Source: Bacteroidota bacterium (GTDB taxonomy: Bacteria > Bacteroidota > Bacteroidia > Bacteroidales > FEN-979). Taken from it: a stretch of 64,000 bases of DNA. A program made the position numbers and the translations under genes. Location: contig JAPLDF010000072.1 of assembly GCA_026391835.1 (NCBI GenBank), positions 121,228 through 185,227 of the forward strand, written 5' to 3'. Shown piece by piece: positions 9,357 to 17,806 of the stretch (its first letter is position 1; every line of letters starts with the position of its first letter). Under the pieces are notes generated by a model. That model saw nothing but the letters and a program-made list of their open reading frames with translations. It was not told where the DNA came from and ran no database searches.

Positions 9357-11159
9357 TTAATCCATCATCAGCGAAATACAAGCAATTCCGGGTCCGATGT
9401 TGGCAGCAAGTGCCGGGGAGGCATGTTCGATGAATACTGGTTTTTTACCAGTCAGTTTTTCCATTTCCATGGCATACCAGTTTGCGGCCGGCTGGTTGTT
9501 TGCATGGGTAATGGCATATTCCCACACTTTTTTCCCGTGGATAGCCTTTGCAACGCTGTGCATCACTTTTTTCATGCTCCCTTTTGCTGAAAATGATTTC
9601 GAGAAGAGCAATGCTTTTCCTTCCTGGTCAATGGCAATAACCGGTTTCAGGTCAAGTGTTTTTGCAACGAAGCCTTTGAACGGGCTTACCCTTCCGCTTC
9701 GAACGATGTATTTGAGCGTAGTCACGCTTACCCGTACCATTGATTTCTCCTTCCATTCCTCCATTTTGCCAACCAGTTCAGCATGCGAAGCTCCCGCTTC
9801 AAGCGCCCTGGCTGCACGAAGCACGATCAAACCAAGTCCGGCGGTGAGTGTTTTGGAATTCACCACATCGATCTGTTTACCGGTGCGGCTGACCACCTCT
9901 TTTGAGCCCTTTTCGCTGCTTGACCACGTACCGCTCAATGCCTGGCTGAGATGGATGCCGATAATCGAATTGTAATTGGTGGCAAGGTATTCGAATTTGT
10001 TCTGGAATTCCTTTGAAGCAGGCTGGGCAGACGAGGCATTCACCTCCGATTTTTCCTGCATGGCATAGAACTGGGGCGGGTTGATCGTAAGGCGGTCTAA
10101 AAAGTATGTCTCGCCAAAATGGACTGAAAGCGGTACAACATGGATCTGGTACTGATCGATCAGGTCCTTTGGTAAATCGCAGGATGAGTCGGTGACCAGG
10201 GCGACATCATACTTGCGGTTGAATTGGATTTCATTCTGCATCACCATATCGTCAACCTTCTGGTACGTAATGTTCCCAAACTGCTGCAACTGTGAAAAGA
10301 CTTCGGCAGGGAAGTCGGTATGAATGTGTACCCTGATCTTTTGCGGGCTGCCGGCCACAACCAGGGAGTCGCCGCAATGCTGAATGAAATTCCTTATTTT
10401 ATGCTGGTCAAGCTGATTGCCTGAGAGAAGTGCTTCTGTACAAAACCGGAAATTGATCACATCATGGGGCATTTCAATTGTTTCAGTGACCAGGTTGACT
10501 TCCGGTTCCGCTTTCCTCAATGCCTTTTCGGCGCCCATGGTGAAAAAGTCCATAAACCCTTCAAGCCAGAAAACGAACCCCTTTGCACCTGCATCTACAA
10601 CATGCGCCCGGGCAAGGACTTCCAGTTTCCCGGTAGTGGCCGCCAGTGATTCAAGCGCTTTGCCGTATGCCGCAACCAGGAGCTTTGTAAAGTCATCAAA
10701 GGTGTCTTTCAACAGGTAGATATAGTCGGCCCAGTCCTTGATAACTGTAAGGATTGTCCCTTCAATGGGGTTGGCGATGGCGTCGTAGGCGTAGTTAACC
10801 GCCTTCTTCACGCTTTCGGCGAAGGACTGAACGGTCAATGCTTCGTTCGGGTTGATTTCATTGCTGAAACCATAAAGGAACTGGGCGAAAATAATCCCTG
10901 AATTTCCCCTTGCGCCTATTAGCGCGGCATCGGCAAGTGCAACTGCGGTCTGCTTGAGATTTTCGGTTGGTATGATCGCGTCCATGATGGATCGCATGGT
11001 GGAGGCAAGGTTGGTTCCGGTATCGGCATCAGCAACCGGGAAAACATTAATCTTATTTAACAGTTTCTGGTGTTCAAATATTCTTTGAGCACCGGCAAGA
11101 AAAGAATAGTATAATTGTTTTCCGTCAAGCTCCTTTATCTTCTGAACAGGTTGTGTCAA
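9357..11159 (-). CDS. Fused DAK2-DegV protein (FakA-FakB-like fatty acid kinase)
   Basis: The 600-residue protein joins two modules that are separate polypeptides in Firmicutes. Residues ~10-200 form a DAK2 kinase domain (KINVFPVADADTGTNLASTM with the Asp residues that bind Mg-ATP, ALIGARGNSGIIFAQFL, GTILTVIKDWADY). Residues ~215-310 resemble the middle domain of FakA. Residues ~315-600 are a DegV/EDD fatty-acid-binding domain (VALVTDSSCDLPKDLI, then THSQ-type LSQALSGTW and VNSKTLTAGLGL). In Firmicutes, FakA phosphorylates fatty acids held by FakB, feeding phospholipid synthesis. The fusion suggests kinase and carrier work in cis here. A 1:1 covalent arrangement should channel exogenous or recycled fatty acids toward acyl-phosphate, which PlsY (54.5 kb) could use. 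TAnnTTTG-like -7 elements lie upstream (11181-11188, 11290-11297, - strand). Confidence 0.85.
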   Translation of the reverse strand: MTQPVQKIKELDGKQLYYSFLAGAQRIFEHQKLLNKINVFPVADADTGTNLASTMRSIMDAIIPTENLKQTAVALADAALIGARGNSGIIFAQFLYGFSNEINPNEALTVQSFAESVKKAVNYAYDAIANPIEGTILTVIKDWADYIYLLKDTFDDFTKLLVAAYGKALESLAATTGKLEVLARAHVVDAGAKGFVFWLEGFMDFFTMGAEKALRKAEPEVNLVTETIEMPHDVINFRFCTEALLSGNQLDQHKIRNFIQHCGDSLVVAGSPQKIRVHIHTDFPAEVFSQLQQFGNITYQKVDDMVMQNEIQFNRKYDVALVTDSSCDLPKDLIDQYQIHVVPLSVHFGETYFLDRLTINPPQFYAMQEKSEVNASSAQPASKEFQNKFEYLATNYNSIIGIHLSQALSGTWSSSEKGSKEVVSRTGKQIDVVNSKTLTAGLGLIVLRAARALEAGASHAELVGKMEEWKEKSMVRVSVTTLKYIVRSGRVSPFKGFVAKTLDLKPVIAIDQEGKALLFSKSFSAKGSMKKVMHSVAKAIHGKKVWEYAITHANNQPAANWYAMEMEKLTGKKPVFIEHASPALAANIGPGIACISLMMD

Positions 11160-11385
11160 TCGTCAGGGTTTTAAAACATGCAAAGGTATCACTTTTTTCC
11201 GGATGAAAATATGCCATAATTCTCCTACAATTCCCCTAAGGGTGAAGGCAGTGTTCAATGATTCATCCAAAAATCATTTTTTTCAACTACAAATTTAATA
11301 CAGAATTGATTTGAACCTTTGCCAACCGGAAGCGATGTATTGATAAAAACAATCTAAATATTTCCGGTAAACGTCAAAAAATTTA

Positions 11386-11393
11386 TAATTTTG
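11386..11393 (+). promoter_or_regulatory. Candidate -7 element for the DUF1573 gene
   Basis: TAATTTTG fits the TAnnTTTG consensus and lies 43 bases before the ATG. A degenerate TTTC is present 21 bases upstream in place of TTTG. The surrounding 277-base region (11160-11436) is AT-rich and holds no other gene that I can see. Confidence 0.4.
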
Positions 11394-11436
11394 TATCAAA
11401 TTCTTTTACAGTTCTAACCTTAATAATTAATTAAAT

Positions 11437-11901
11437 ATGAAAAAGTTAGTTTTTTCATTTGTTGTTTTGATGTTCTCAGCTTTTTTAGTAAACGCTCAGG
11501 ATGCAACGCCACAACAACCCGTTAATCCGAATGCTCCTGAGATTTCATTCGACAAGACAGTTCATGATTACGGAACAATTGTGCAGGGTGCCGACGGTAC
11601 CTGTGAATTCAAATTCACAAATATTGGCAAGGAACCTTTGATTTTATCAAAGCCGCAATCCTCCTGCGGATGCACTGTTCCCACATGGCCTCAGGAACCG
11701 ATTCTCCCGGGAAAAAGCGATGTGATCAAGGTAACCTACAACACGAACAATGTTGGTGGCATCAATAAAACTGTTACCGTAACTTCGAATGCGAAAACTT
11801 CCAGGATTGTACTGCAGATTAAAGGTACCGTTACTGCAAAACCAGCTACGACAATGCCGGAGAAACCCAGCGAACAGGGAGCCGCTCCGATTCAGAAGTA
11901 A
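11437..11901 (+). CDS. DUF1573 exported protein
   Basis: A signal peptide (residues 1-20, VNAQD cleavage region) precedes a single DUF1573 Ig-like domain: ISFDKTVHDYGTIVQGADGT, then CEFKFTNIGKEPLILSKPQSSCGCTVPTWP split across strands, and GGINKTVTVTSN. The SSCGCT motif with paired cysteines is diagnostic. The C-terminal ~20 residues are a Pro/Thr/Glu-rich tail. Such proteins are abundant, secreted or periplasmic in Bacteroidetes, and of unknown role. The gene stands alone, with its own likely promoter and a terminator immediately after it. Confidence 0.85.
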   Translation: MKKLVFSFVVLMFSAFLVNAQDATPQQPVNPNAPEISFDKTVHDYGTIVQGADGTCEFKFTNIGKEPLILSKPQSSCGCTVPTWPQEPILPGKSDVIKVTYNTNNVGGINKTVTVTSNAKTSRIVLQIKGTVTAKPATTMPEKPSEQGAAPIQK

Positions 11902-11918
11902 ATTTATCAATCATGAAT

Positions 11919-11957
11919 AAACATCAGGCCAGCCTCAAGCTGGCTTTGGTGTTTTGT
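11919..11957 (+). terminator. Intrinsic terminator after the DUF1573 gene
   Basis: A long hairpin with inner stem GCCAGC/GCTGGC around a CTCAA loop is extended outward by AAACATCA pairing with TGGTGTTT, allowing G-T pairs and one bulge. A short TTTTG tract closes it. It ends 15 bases before the next gene's ATG. Confidence 0.6.
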
Positions 11958-11971
11958 TAAAAACCACTCAT

Positions 11972-13174
11972 ATGCCTACTATTTCTCAGCGTGGCCAGGC
12001 TTGTCCGCCATCCCCTATCCGCAAACTCGTACCCTTTTCTGATGAAGCCAAGAAAAGAGGGATTAAAGTGTATCACCTGAATATCGGCCAGCCGGATATC
12101 GAAACTCCTGCCAACGTGCTCGACAAGATACGAAACACCGATTTGAAGGTCATCGAATACAGCCATTCGGCCGGAATTCTATCTTACCGGAAAAAACTGG
12201 CTGAATATTACCACCGGGTGGGGATCGAGGTTACTCCCGATCAGATGATCGTCACAACAGGGGGGTCAGAGGGCATTTTGTTTGCCTTGCTGACCTGTCT
12301 TAACCCTGGCGACGAAATCATCATTCCTGAGCCCTTTTATGCCAACTACAACGGCTTTACCGTTGCCGCCGGGGTCGTCGTAAAACCGATCGCATCATAT
12401 ATCGACAACGGGTTCGGACTTCCTCCCATGAGTGCATTTGAAGAGGCCATCACGCCGCGTACCAAGGCAATCATGGTTTGCAACCCGAACAATCCGACCG
12501 GTTACCTCTACTCAAAGGAAGAGCTGGAACTGCTTCGCGACATCGTTAAAAAGCATGACCTCTATCTTTTTGCCGATGAGGTATACCGGGAATTCTGCTA
12601 TGATGGGAATCAGCACTATTCGGTCATGAACCTCGAGGGAATTGACCAGAATGTTGTCCTGCTCGACTCCATCTCGAAACGTTACAGCGCCTGCGGTGTC
12701 CGTATTGGTGTCATGATCTCCAGGAATAAGGAAATCATCGGCACAGCCATGAAATTTGCCCAGGCCCGGCTGAGCCCTCCCACGTTCGGCCAGATTGCCG
12801 GTGAAGAGGCAGTGAACACACCCGCCAGCTACCTGGTAAAAGTGCTTGAAGAATATGTGAAACGCAGGGACATTGTTGTTGAATCGATCAACAGGATGGA
12901 CGGCTGCTTTTGCCCTAACCCCGGTGGCGCCTTTTATGCCGTTGCCCGGTTGCCCATCGACGATTCCGATAAATTCTGCCAATGGCTGCTCGAAGACTTC
13001 AGCTATGAAGGTCAAACTGTGATGCTTGCACCTGCTACCGGGTTTTATTCCACACCGGGACGGGGAAAAGATGAAGTCCGGATCAGTTATGTGTTGAACC
13101 TTAGCGACCTGAAAAATGCAATGAAATGCATGGAGGAGGGGCTGAAGGTTTATCCGGGGAGAACGGCGAAGTGA
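11972..13174 (+). CDS. Class I/II PLP-dependent aminotransferase
   Basis: Fold type I aminotransferase of 400 residues. Visible motifs are VYHLNIGQPDIETP (substrate-binding arm), VTTGGSEGILFALL (phosphate cup), VCNPNNPTGYLYSKEEL, LFADEVYREFCYDG (Asp that binds the pyridine nitrogen), and the PLP-lysine motif SISKRYSACGVRIG. A C-terminal RISY supplies the carboxylate-binding Arg. These features match AspC/AlaT-like enzymes that transfer amino groups between an amino acid and 2-oxoglutarate; exact substrate is not certain. The ATG at 11972 is chosen over an upstream TTG at 11954 because it leaves the N-terminus at family length and lies after the terminator stem. The stop is followed by a TGACAAR array. 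Confidence 0.9.
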   Translation: MPTISQRGQACPPSPIRKLVPFSDEAKKRGIKVYHLNIGQPDIETPANVLDKIRNTDLKVIEYSHSAGILSYRKKLAEYYHRVGIEVTPDQMIVTTGGSEGILFALLTCLNPGDEIIIPEPFYANYNGFTVAAGVVVKPIASYIDNGFGLPPMSAFEEAITPRTKAIMVCNPNNPTGYLYSKEELELLRDIVKKHDLYLFADEVYREFCYDGNQHYSVMNLEGIDQNVVLLDSISKRYSACGVRIGVMISRNKEIIGTAMKFAQARLSPPTFGQIAGEEAVNTPASYLVKVLEEYVKRRDIVVESINRMDGCFCPNPGGAFYAVARLPIDDSDKFCQWLLEDFSYEGQTVMLAPATGFYSTPGRGKDEVRISYVLNLSDLKNAMKCMEEGLKVYPGRTAK

Positions 13175-13175
13175 C

Positions 13176-13210
13176 TGACAAATGACAAGTGACAAATGAC
13201 AAGTGACAAG
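13176..13210. repeat. TGACAAR heptamer array, 5 units
   Basis: Five exact 7-base units (TGACAAA or TGACAAG) fill the 37-base gap between two convergent stop codons. The array begins one base after the aminotransferase stop. Every frame of this strand meets a TGA within seven codons. Confidence 0.95.
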
Positions 13211-13211
13211 T

Positions 13212-14390
13212 TCAGTATAGGAGGTATTTTTTCCTGATTTTTTTGAACTTGCCGATGGCTGGTTTCCAGCTTTGCCGGATCTCTGTTTCTGATTTTCCTT
13301 CAATTATCTGTTTTTGCAGGGTAGCGTTACCGGCCAGTTTATTGAAGTAATCTGTAAAAAAGGCTGTTTTTCCATTCCAGCCGTGGAAGGCTTTTATGAG
13401 CCATTTCAGTGTTATTCTGCCGGCTTCGCCTGGATTTTCCTGGTAATACTTTCTTAAATCCTCGCCATGGCATATTTTTCCTTCCTGCGGGGGATGACCA
13501 CTCGCGCCCGTAATGCTTTCCGGTGTAAATGAAAATGTTCCGTAAGATAACTCCGGGTGGCCGTAAACCTGGAATGGAAAGGCAGTGCCACGCCCCACGC
13601 TGACAGGCGTTCCTTCAAAAAAGCACAGGGAGGGATAGAGGCTGACCGCTTCAGGGCAGGGTAAATTCGGTGACGGTTTTTCAGTCAACACACACCGGGA
13701 ACCGCCGGTGTAATTCTCCAGCTGAATCACACGGAGGTCGCATTTCATCCTGTTTTTCAACCAGCCTTCCCCGTTCACCATACGGGCATATTCACCGATA
13801 GTCATGCCATAAACAACCGGCACCGGATGCATGCCTACAAACGAGCTGAATTGCTTTTCGAGGACCGGGCCGTCTACATAGTATCCATTGGGGTTGGGGC
13901 GGTCAAGAAGGATCATTGGTATATCTGCAGCGGCACATGCCTCCATCACATAGCTCAATGTTGAAATGTAGGTATAAAAACGAACGCCGACATCCTGGAT
14001 ATCAAACAGAACCAGGTCAAGCGATTGCATGTCTTCAGGAGCCGGCTTTTTTTTCGACCCGTACAGGGAGACTACCGGGATGCCGGTTGCCGAATCAACC
14101 GAATTGCCGATGATCTGCCCTGCCTCACCCGATATCCTGAAACCATGTTCAGGCGAGAATATCCGTACGACATGAAAGCCCTGCCGCACAAGGATATCCA
14201 CGATGCTGGACCCATCCACCACCGATGCCTGGTTGGCGACAACCCCGATATTTTTACCCTTCAGCAGCGGATAATACAATTCGGTCCGCTCGGCTCCTGT
14301 CCTTATCCGGGCATGAAGAACGACCGGGAGTAACATGAAGACCAGCACCACCAGCATGGTTGTTCCACTATCTTTAATCAGAGGTTTCAT
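13212..14390 (-). CDS. namZ: NamZ-like exo-beta-N-acetylmuramidase (DUF1343)
   Basis: The 392-residue protein has an N-terminal hydrophobic export signal (residues ~10-27, ending LHARI). The DUF1343 core follows: GKNIGVVANQASVV, FSPEHGFRISGEAG, VVSLYGSKKKPAPEDM, LDLVLFDIQDVGVRFYTYIS, ILLDRPNPNG and EGTPVSVGRGTAFPFQV. Family members in Bacillus subtilis and Tannerella forsythia remove terminal MurNAc from peptidoglycan fragments, so this is assigned to cell-wall recycling in the periplasm. The Glu of SPEHGF and the VGRGT region fall in the conserved active-site cleft. A Mpl-like ligase (19.4 kb) that could reuse murein peptides is nearby but not in the same operon. Confidence 0.85.
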   Translation of the reverse strand: MKPLIKDSGTTMLVVLVFMLLPVVLHARIRTGAERTELYYPLLKGKNIGVVANQASVVDGSSIVDILVRQGFHVVRIFSPEHGFRISGEAGQIIGNSVDSATGIPVVSLYGSKKKPAPEDMQSLDLVLFDIQDVGVRFYTYISTLSYVMEACAAADIPMILLDRPNPNGYYVDGPVLEKQFSSFVGMHPVPVVYGMTIGEYARMVNGEGWLKNRMKCDLRVIQLENYTGGSRCVLTEKPSPNLPCPEAVSLYPSLCFFEGTPVSVGRGTAFPFQVYGHPELSYGTFSFTPESITGASGHPPQEGKICHGEDLRKYYQENPGEAGRITLKWLIKAFHGWNGKTAFFTDYFNKLAGNATLQKQIIEGKSETEIRQSWKPAIGKFKKIRKKYLLY

Positions 14391-14409
14391 AACAGATCAA
14401 AAAAACGCA

Positions 14410-14417
14410 TACTTTTG
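14410..14417 (+). promoter_or_regulatory. Candidate -7 element for the LolC/E-type permease gene
   Basis: TACTTTTG fits TAnnTTTG, with a partial TTTC at -33 (21-base spacer). It lies 21 bases before the TTG at 14439 and overlaps the alternative TTG at 14415, favouring the later start. Confidence 0.35.
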
Positions 14418-14438
14418 CAAAGTAAAGATTTCTTTCAT

Positions 14439-15659
14439 TTGAACACTGAATTTTTTCTCGCCAACCGGCTTGTTTCACGCAGCAAAGGAAATTTTTCCTG
14501 GACATTTGTGGTCATTGCCATCACCTCCATCGCCATGGGGCTGGCGATCATGTTCATTGCGGTTGCCATCCTCACAGGGTTTAAAAAGGAGATCAGGGAG
14601 AAAGTAGTCGGATTCAGCGGTCACATCCAAATTACAAAGTTTGCAGAAAATTCCAACTACGAACCCCAGCCTGTCGAAAAAGATCAGCCTTTTTACCTGA
14701 AACTCAAAAACACAAGGGAGATAAGCCATATCCAGGCGTTTGCAACGAAAGCCGGGATTATCAAAACCAGGGACCATATCCAGGGTGTTATCCTGAAAGG
14801 CATCGGTATCGATTACAACTGGGATTTTTTCAGGGATAAGATGGTGGAAGGACAAACATTCAGGGTTACACAGGCAGGCCGTACCGATGAAGTCATCATT
14901 TCGCGAAAGATCGCCAACCTCATGAATCTCCATCTGAATGACGACCTGCGCATGTATTTTATTGTCGGAAACACCACCCCGGGGCGAAAATTCAGGATCG
15001 CCGGCATCTATGATACAGGGCTGGAAGAGTTCGACAAACTTTATGTCATCTGTGATATGCACCATATCCAGAAACTTAATAACTGGACGGATGGCGAGGT
15101 CGGTGGTTTTGAAGTATTCCTGAAAAACTTTGATGACATTGACCGGATGGGTGTTTATGTTTACCACCAGATCGGGTTCAGCCTTGATGCGTCGACCATA
15201 AAAATGCTGAACCAGCAAATTTTCGACTGGCTTGATCTCCAGGACATCAATGTCCTGATCATCCTCATCCTCATTGTGCTGGTATCTTCGACCACCATCA
15301 TCTCCACATTGCTCATCCTGATCCTGGAGCGAACAACCATGATCGGCATTCTGAAGGCCCTGGGGATGCCAAACAAGGGCATACGGCATGTATTTCTTTA
15401 CAACGCCCTGTACATTGTCGGATGGGGGATGCTGTGGGGAAATTTGATCGCCTTTACCCTGTGCATGCTACAGAAGAAGTTTTCGCTGGTCACCCTGTCG
15501 CAGGAGACCTATTATGTGTCAGTGATCCCGGTCAACCTTGATGTATGGAATATCCTGCTGATCAATGCGGGAACCCTGCTCACCTGTTACCTGATATTCA
15601 TTGTGCCGTCGTTCATTATTTCGAGGGTAACCCCGGTGAAGGCTATCAGGTTCAGTTAA
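14439..15659 (+). CDS. LolC/LolE-type ABC transporter permease (FtsX/MacB fold)
   Basis: A ~406-residue permease with one N-terminal membrane helix (FVVIAITSIAMGLAIMFIAV), a large periplasmic domain (residues ~50-260) and three C-terminal helices starting at INVLIILILIVLVSSTTIIS. The cytoplasmic coupling motif ERTTMIGILKALGMPNKGI is characteristic of LolC/E and FtsX-like permeases, and the C-terminus ends with SRVTPVKAIRF as in LolC/E. Its likely role is extraction of lipoproteins from the inner membrane with a LolD-type ATPase encoded elsewhere. A TTG start at 14439 is preferred over 14415. Its stop shares a TTAA with the convergent histidine kinase stop. Confidence 0.85.
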   Translation: MNTEFFLANRLVSRSKGNFSWTFVVIAITSIAMGLAIMFIAVAILTGFKKEIREKVVGFSGHIQITKFAENSNYEPQPVEKDQPFYLKLKNTREISHIQAFATKAGIIKTRDHIQGVILKGIGIDYNWDFFRDKMVEGQTFRVTQAGRTDEVIISRKIANLMNLHLNDDLRMYFIVGNTTPGRKFRIAGIYDTGLEEFDKLYVICDMHHIQKLNNWTDGEVGGFEVFLKNFDDIDRMGVYVYHQIGFSLDASTIKMLNQQIFDWLDLQDINVLIILILIVLVSSTTIISTLLILILERTTMIGILKALGMPNKGIRHVFLYNALYIVGWGMLWGNLIAFTLCMLQKKFSLVTLSQETYYVSVIPVNLDVWNILLINAGTLLTCYLIFIVPSFIISRVTPVKAIRFS

Positions 15660-17767
15660 ATACGGTTCAGAATTTTAACAAGTTCCTCCAGTTTGAAGGG
15701 TTTTGAGATATAACTGTCCATACCGGCCTGGTAGCATCGCTCTTCGTCTTCGGGCGAGGTATTCGCCGTGATCGCGCAGATATGCACCGGGTTCCTGCCG
15801 GGATTTCCTGCTTCGATCTGCCTGATTTGCCTGGTGGCTTCCAGTCCGTCCATATCCGGCATGGACATATCCATTAAAACAAGATCATAATCCTTCGTAG
15901 TAAACATCTCCACCGCAATTTTTCCATTCTCAGCGAGATCAGTTGTATGCCCAATTTTTTCAAGGGTTACCAGTGCCACCTTCTGGTTGATGAGATTATC
16001 CTCGGCCAGCAGGATGTTCAGCATCTTTTTCTGATCATCCAGCAAATGCACGTCGACTTCATCCCTGTCACCGGCAAACTCTTTCCGAATTTGCGACAAT
16101 ACCTCCCTGATCCTGCACCTGAGCCGGCTCAGCGTGTATGGACGGACCAATGCAACCAGGATTCCCGCTGCCGCCAGCTCAGCTGATGAAACAGGTGAAA
16201 TACGGGAATTCGTCAGGAGAACCTTTGATTTTTTCATCCAGGCTGCATGTCTCATGGAGGAGGCAAATTTCAGCCCGTCCATGCCAGGCATCTGGTATTC
16301 AACAATAATTAAATCAAAGGGTTTATTGATTTCCGCCCTGTGCTGGATTAATTTCAATGCTTCCTCAGGTGAACTGCTCTCAAGCACTTCCGCATCCCAC
16401 CGCACCAGGTAATTTGTCAGGATTGAACGCCGGCTGGCATTTGGATCGACTATAAGGACCTTGGCGCCAAGAAGTGTCTCTTTCATGGAATCGTGCACTT
16501 CCGAGTCCTTGTATCGTTCGAAAACGACATTGAAGGAAAAGGTGGTTCCGCTGCCCGGGTTGGTTTCAACCGTAATGTGTCCGTTCATGCGGTCGATCAG
16601 CCTCCTTGCGATCGCAAGGCCCAGTCCTCCGCCACTGTATTTTTTCGACTCGGGTGTGTCAAGCTTGGCGAAAGAGGTGAACAGCATTTTCATTCCTGCT
16701 TCAGAAATTCCGATCCCGGTATCACAAACATTGAACCGCACTTTCACGGTTTCATTATCCCACTCCATAAAATGGGCCTCTATCCGGATTTCTCCCTTTT
16801 CAGTGAACTTTAAGGCATTATCCGTAAATATCTTCATGATCTGTCTGAGCCGTACGGGATCTCCAAGCACTTCCACGGGGATATTGGGATCCTGGAATGA
16901 GAGTAGCTCAATGCCCTTTTCATGGGCTTTTTCGACATAAGAGCCTGTTACTTCCTCGATGACCTGGTGAACACTGAACGGTTTTTCATGGAACTCCAGT
17001 TTCCCGGATTCCAGTTTCGAAAATTCGATGATGTCGTTGAGGATGGACATCAGGTTGGTGGCTGATTTCACAATGGTATTGAGATACTCAACCTGTTCCT
17101 GGCTGAGTTTGGACTGCTTCAGAATTTCGGCCATGCCGATGACCCCTGCCATCGGGGTATAGATGTCATGGGACATGCTGACGAGGAAATTGCTCTTTGA
17201 ACGGCTTTCGGCAACGGCTGTGTCACGGGCAACAACAAGCTCATTTTCAATACTTTTTCTTTCATGAATGTCGATCAGCACACCGGCAAGCCTGACCGGC
17301 TTGCCAAGAATATCAGTTTCCACGATCTTCCCCTTGTCGTAAAACCACCGCCATTCACCCGACTTTGTTTTTAAACGGAATTCAGCTTCATAGTTGGGAT
17401 AGGCACCAGAAATATGGCCTTGCAATCGTTCGAGGGTAAATCCGTAATCGTCGGGATGGATCATCCTGATGATCTCATTATAGGTTTGAGGCAATTCGCC
17501 AACGCCGTAACCCAGCATGCGTGACCTGTTTTCGTTGAACTCCATCCTGCCGGTTTTATACTCCCAGTCCCACCATGCCAGGTCGCCGCCAAACAAGGCG
17601 CGGTCCGTGCGTTCATGGGCCACCGACAGTTCGCGTTCTTTCACCTGCAAACGATCTATTGATTCCTGGTAGACCTTCTGGAGGTGTTCCCACTGCTGTG
17701 AAGCCAGCCGAACAGTTTTGATCTCAAGTTCGAGTTTCTCGATTTTTTTCAGCAATTCTTCCGACAT
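15656..17767 (-). CDS. Hybrid histidine kinase: PAS-HisKA-HATPase-pseudoreceiver-receiver
   Basis: A soluble 703-residue kinase with no membrane segment. Order: coiled coil (1-55), PAS fold (~58-172, WWDWEYKTGRMEFNE to IDIHERK), HisKA with phospho-His200 in SHDIYTPMAG, HATPase (~300-415; N box DNALKF, G1 DTGIGIS, G2 GGGLGLAI), a first receiver (~432-555) and a second receiver (~583-703). The second has all conserved residues (Glu589/Asp590, Asp633, Lys689). In the first, the phosphoacceptor is Glu490, the acidic pair is reduced to Asp441-Pro and the Lys is Arg542, so it is probably a non-phosphorylatable, possibly phosphomimetic regulator. No DNA-binding output is fused. It follows the ODP gene by 39 bases on the same strand, suggesting a cytoplasmic redox or oxygen input. 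Confidence 0.9.
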   Translation of the reverse strand: MSEELLKKIEKLELEIKTVRLASQQWEHLQKVYQESIDRLQVKERELSVAHERTDRALFGGDLAWWDWEYKTGRMEFNENRSRMLGYGVGELPQTYNEIIRMIHPDDYGFTLERLQGHISGAYPNYEAEFRLKTKSGEWRWFYDKGKIVETDILGKPVRLAGVLIDIHERKSIENELVVARDTAVAESRSKSNFLVSMSHDIYTPMAGVIGMAEILKQSKLSQEQVEYLNTIVKSATNLMSILNDIIEFSKLESGKLEFHEKPFSVHQVIEEVTGSYVEKAHEKGIELLSFQDPNIPVEVLGDPVRLRQIMKIFTDNALKFTEKGEIRIEAHFMEWDNETVKVRFNVCDTGIGISEAGMKMLFTSFAKLDTPESKKYSGGGLGLAIARRLIDRMNGHITVETNPGSGTTFSFNVVFERYKDSEVHDSMKETLLGAKVLIVDPNASRRSILTNYLVRWDAEVLESSSPEEALKLIQHRAEINKPFDLIIVEYQMPGMDGLKFASSMRHAAWMKKSKVLLTNSRISPVSSAELAAAGILVALVRPYTLSRLRCRIREVLSQIRKEFAGDRDEVDVHLLDDQKKMLNILLAEDNLINQKVALVTLEKIGHTTDLAENGKIAVEMFTTKDYDLVLMDMSMPDMDGLEATRQIRQIEAGNPGRNPVHICAITANTSPEDEERCYQAGMDSYISKPFKLEELVKILNRI

Positions 17768-17806
17768 AATTCCACAAGATTAAAGTTTGATCCCGGTAAC
17801 ACTCGT

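Noticed and set aside
14475..15389. 304-codon open frame antisense to the LolC/E-type gene
   Set aside because: His/Asp-rich shadow of a membrane-protein gene; no family resemblance.
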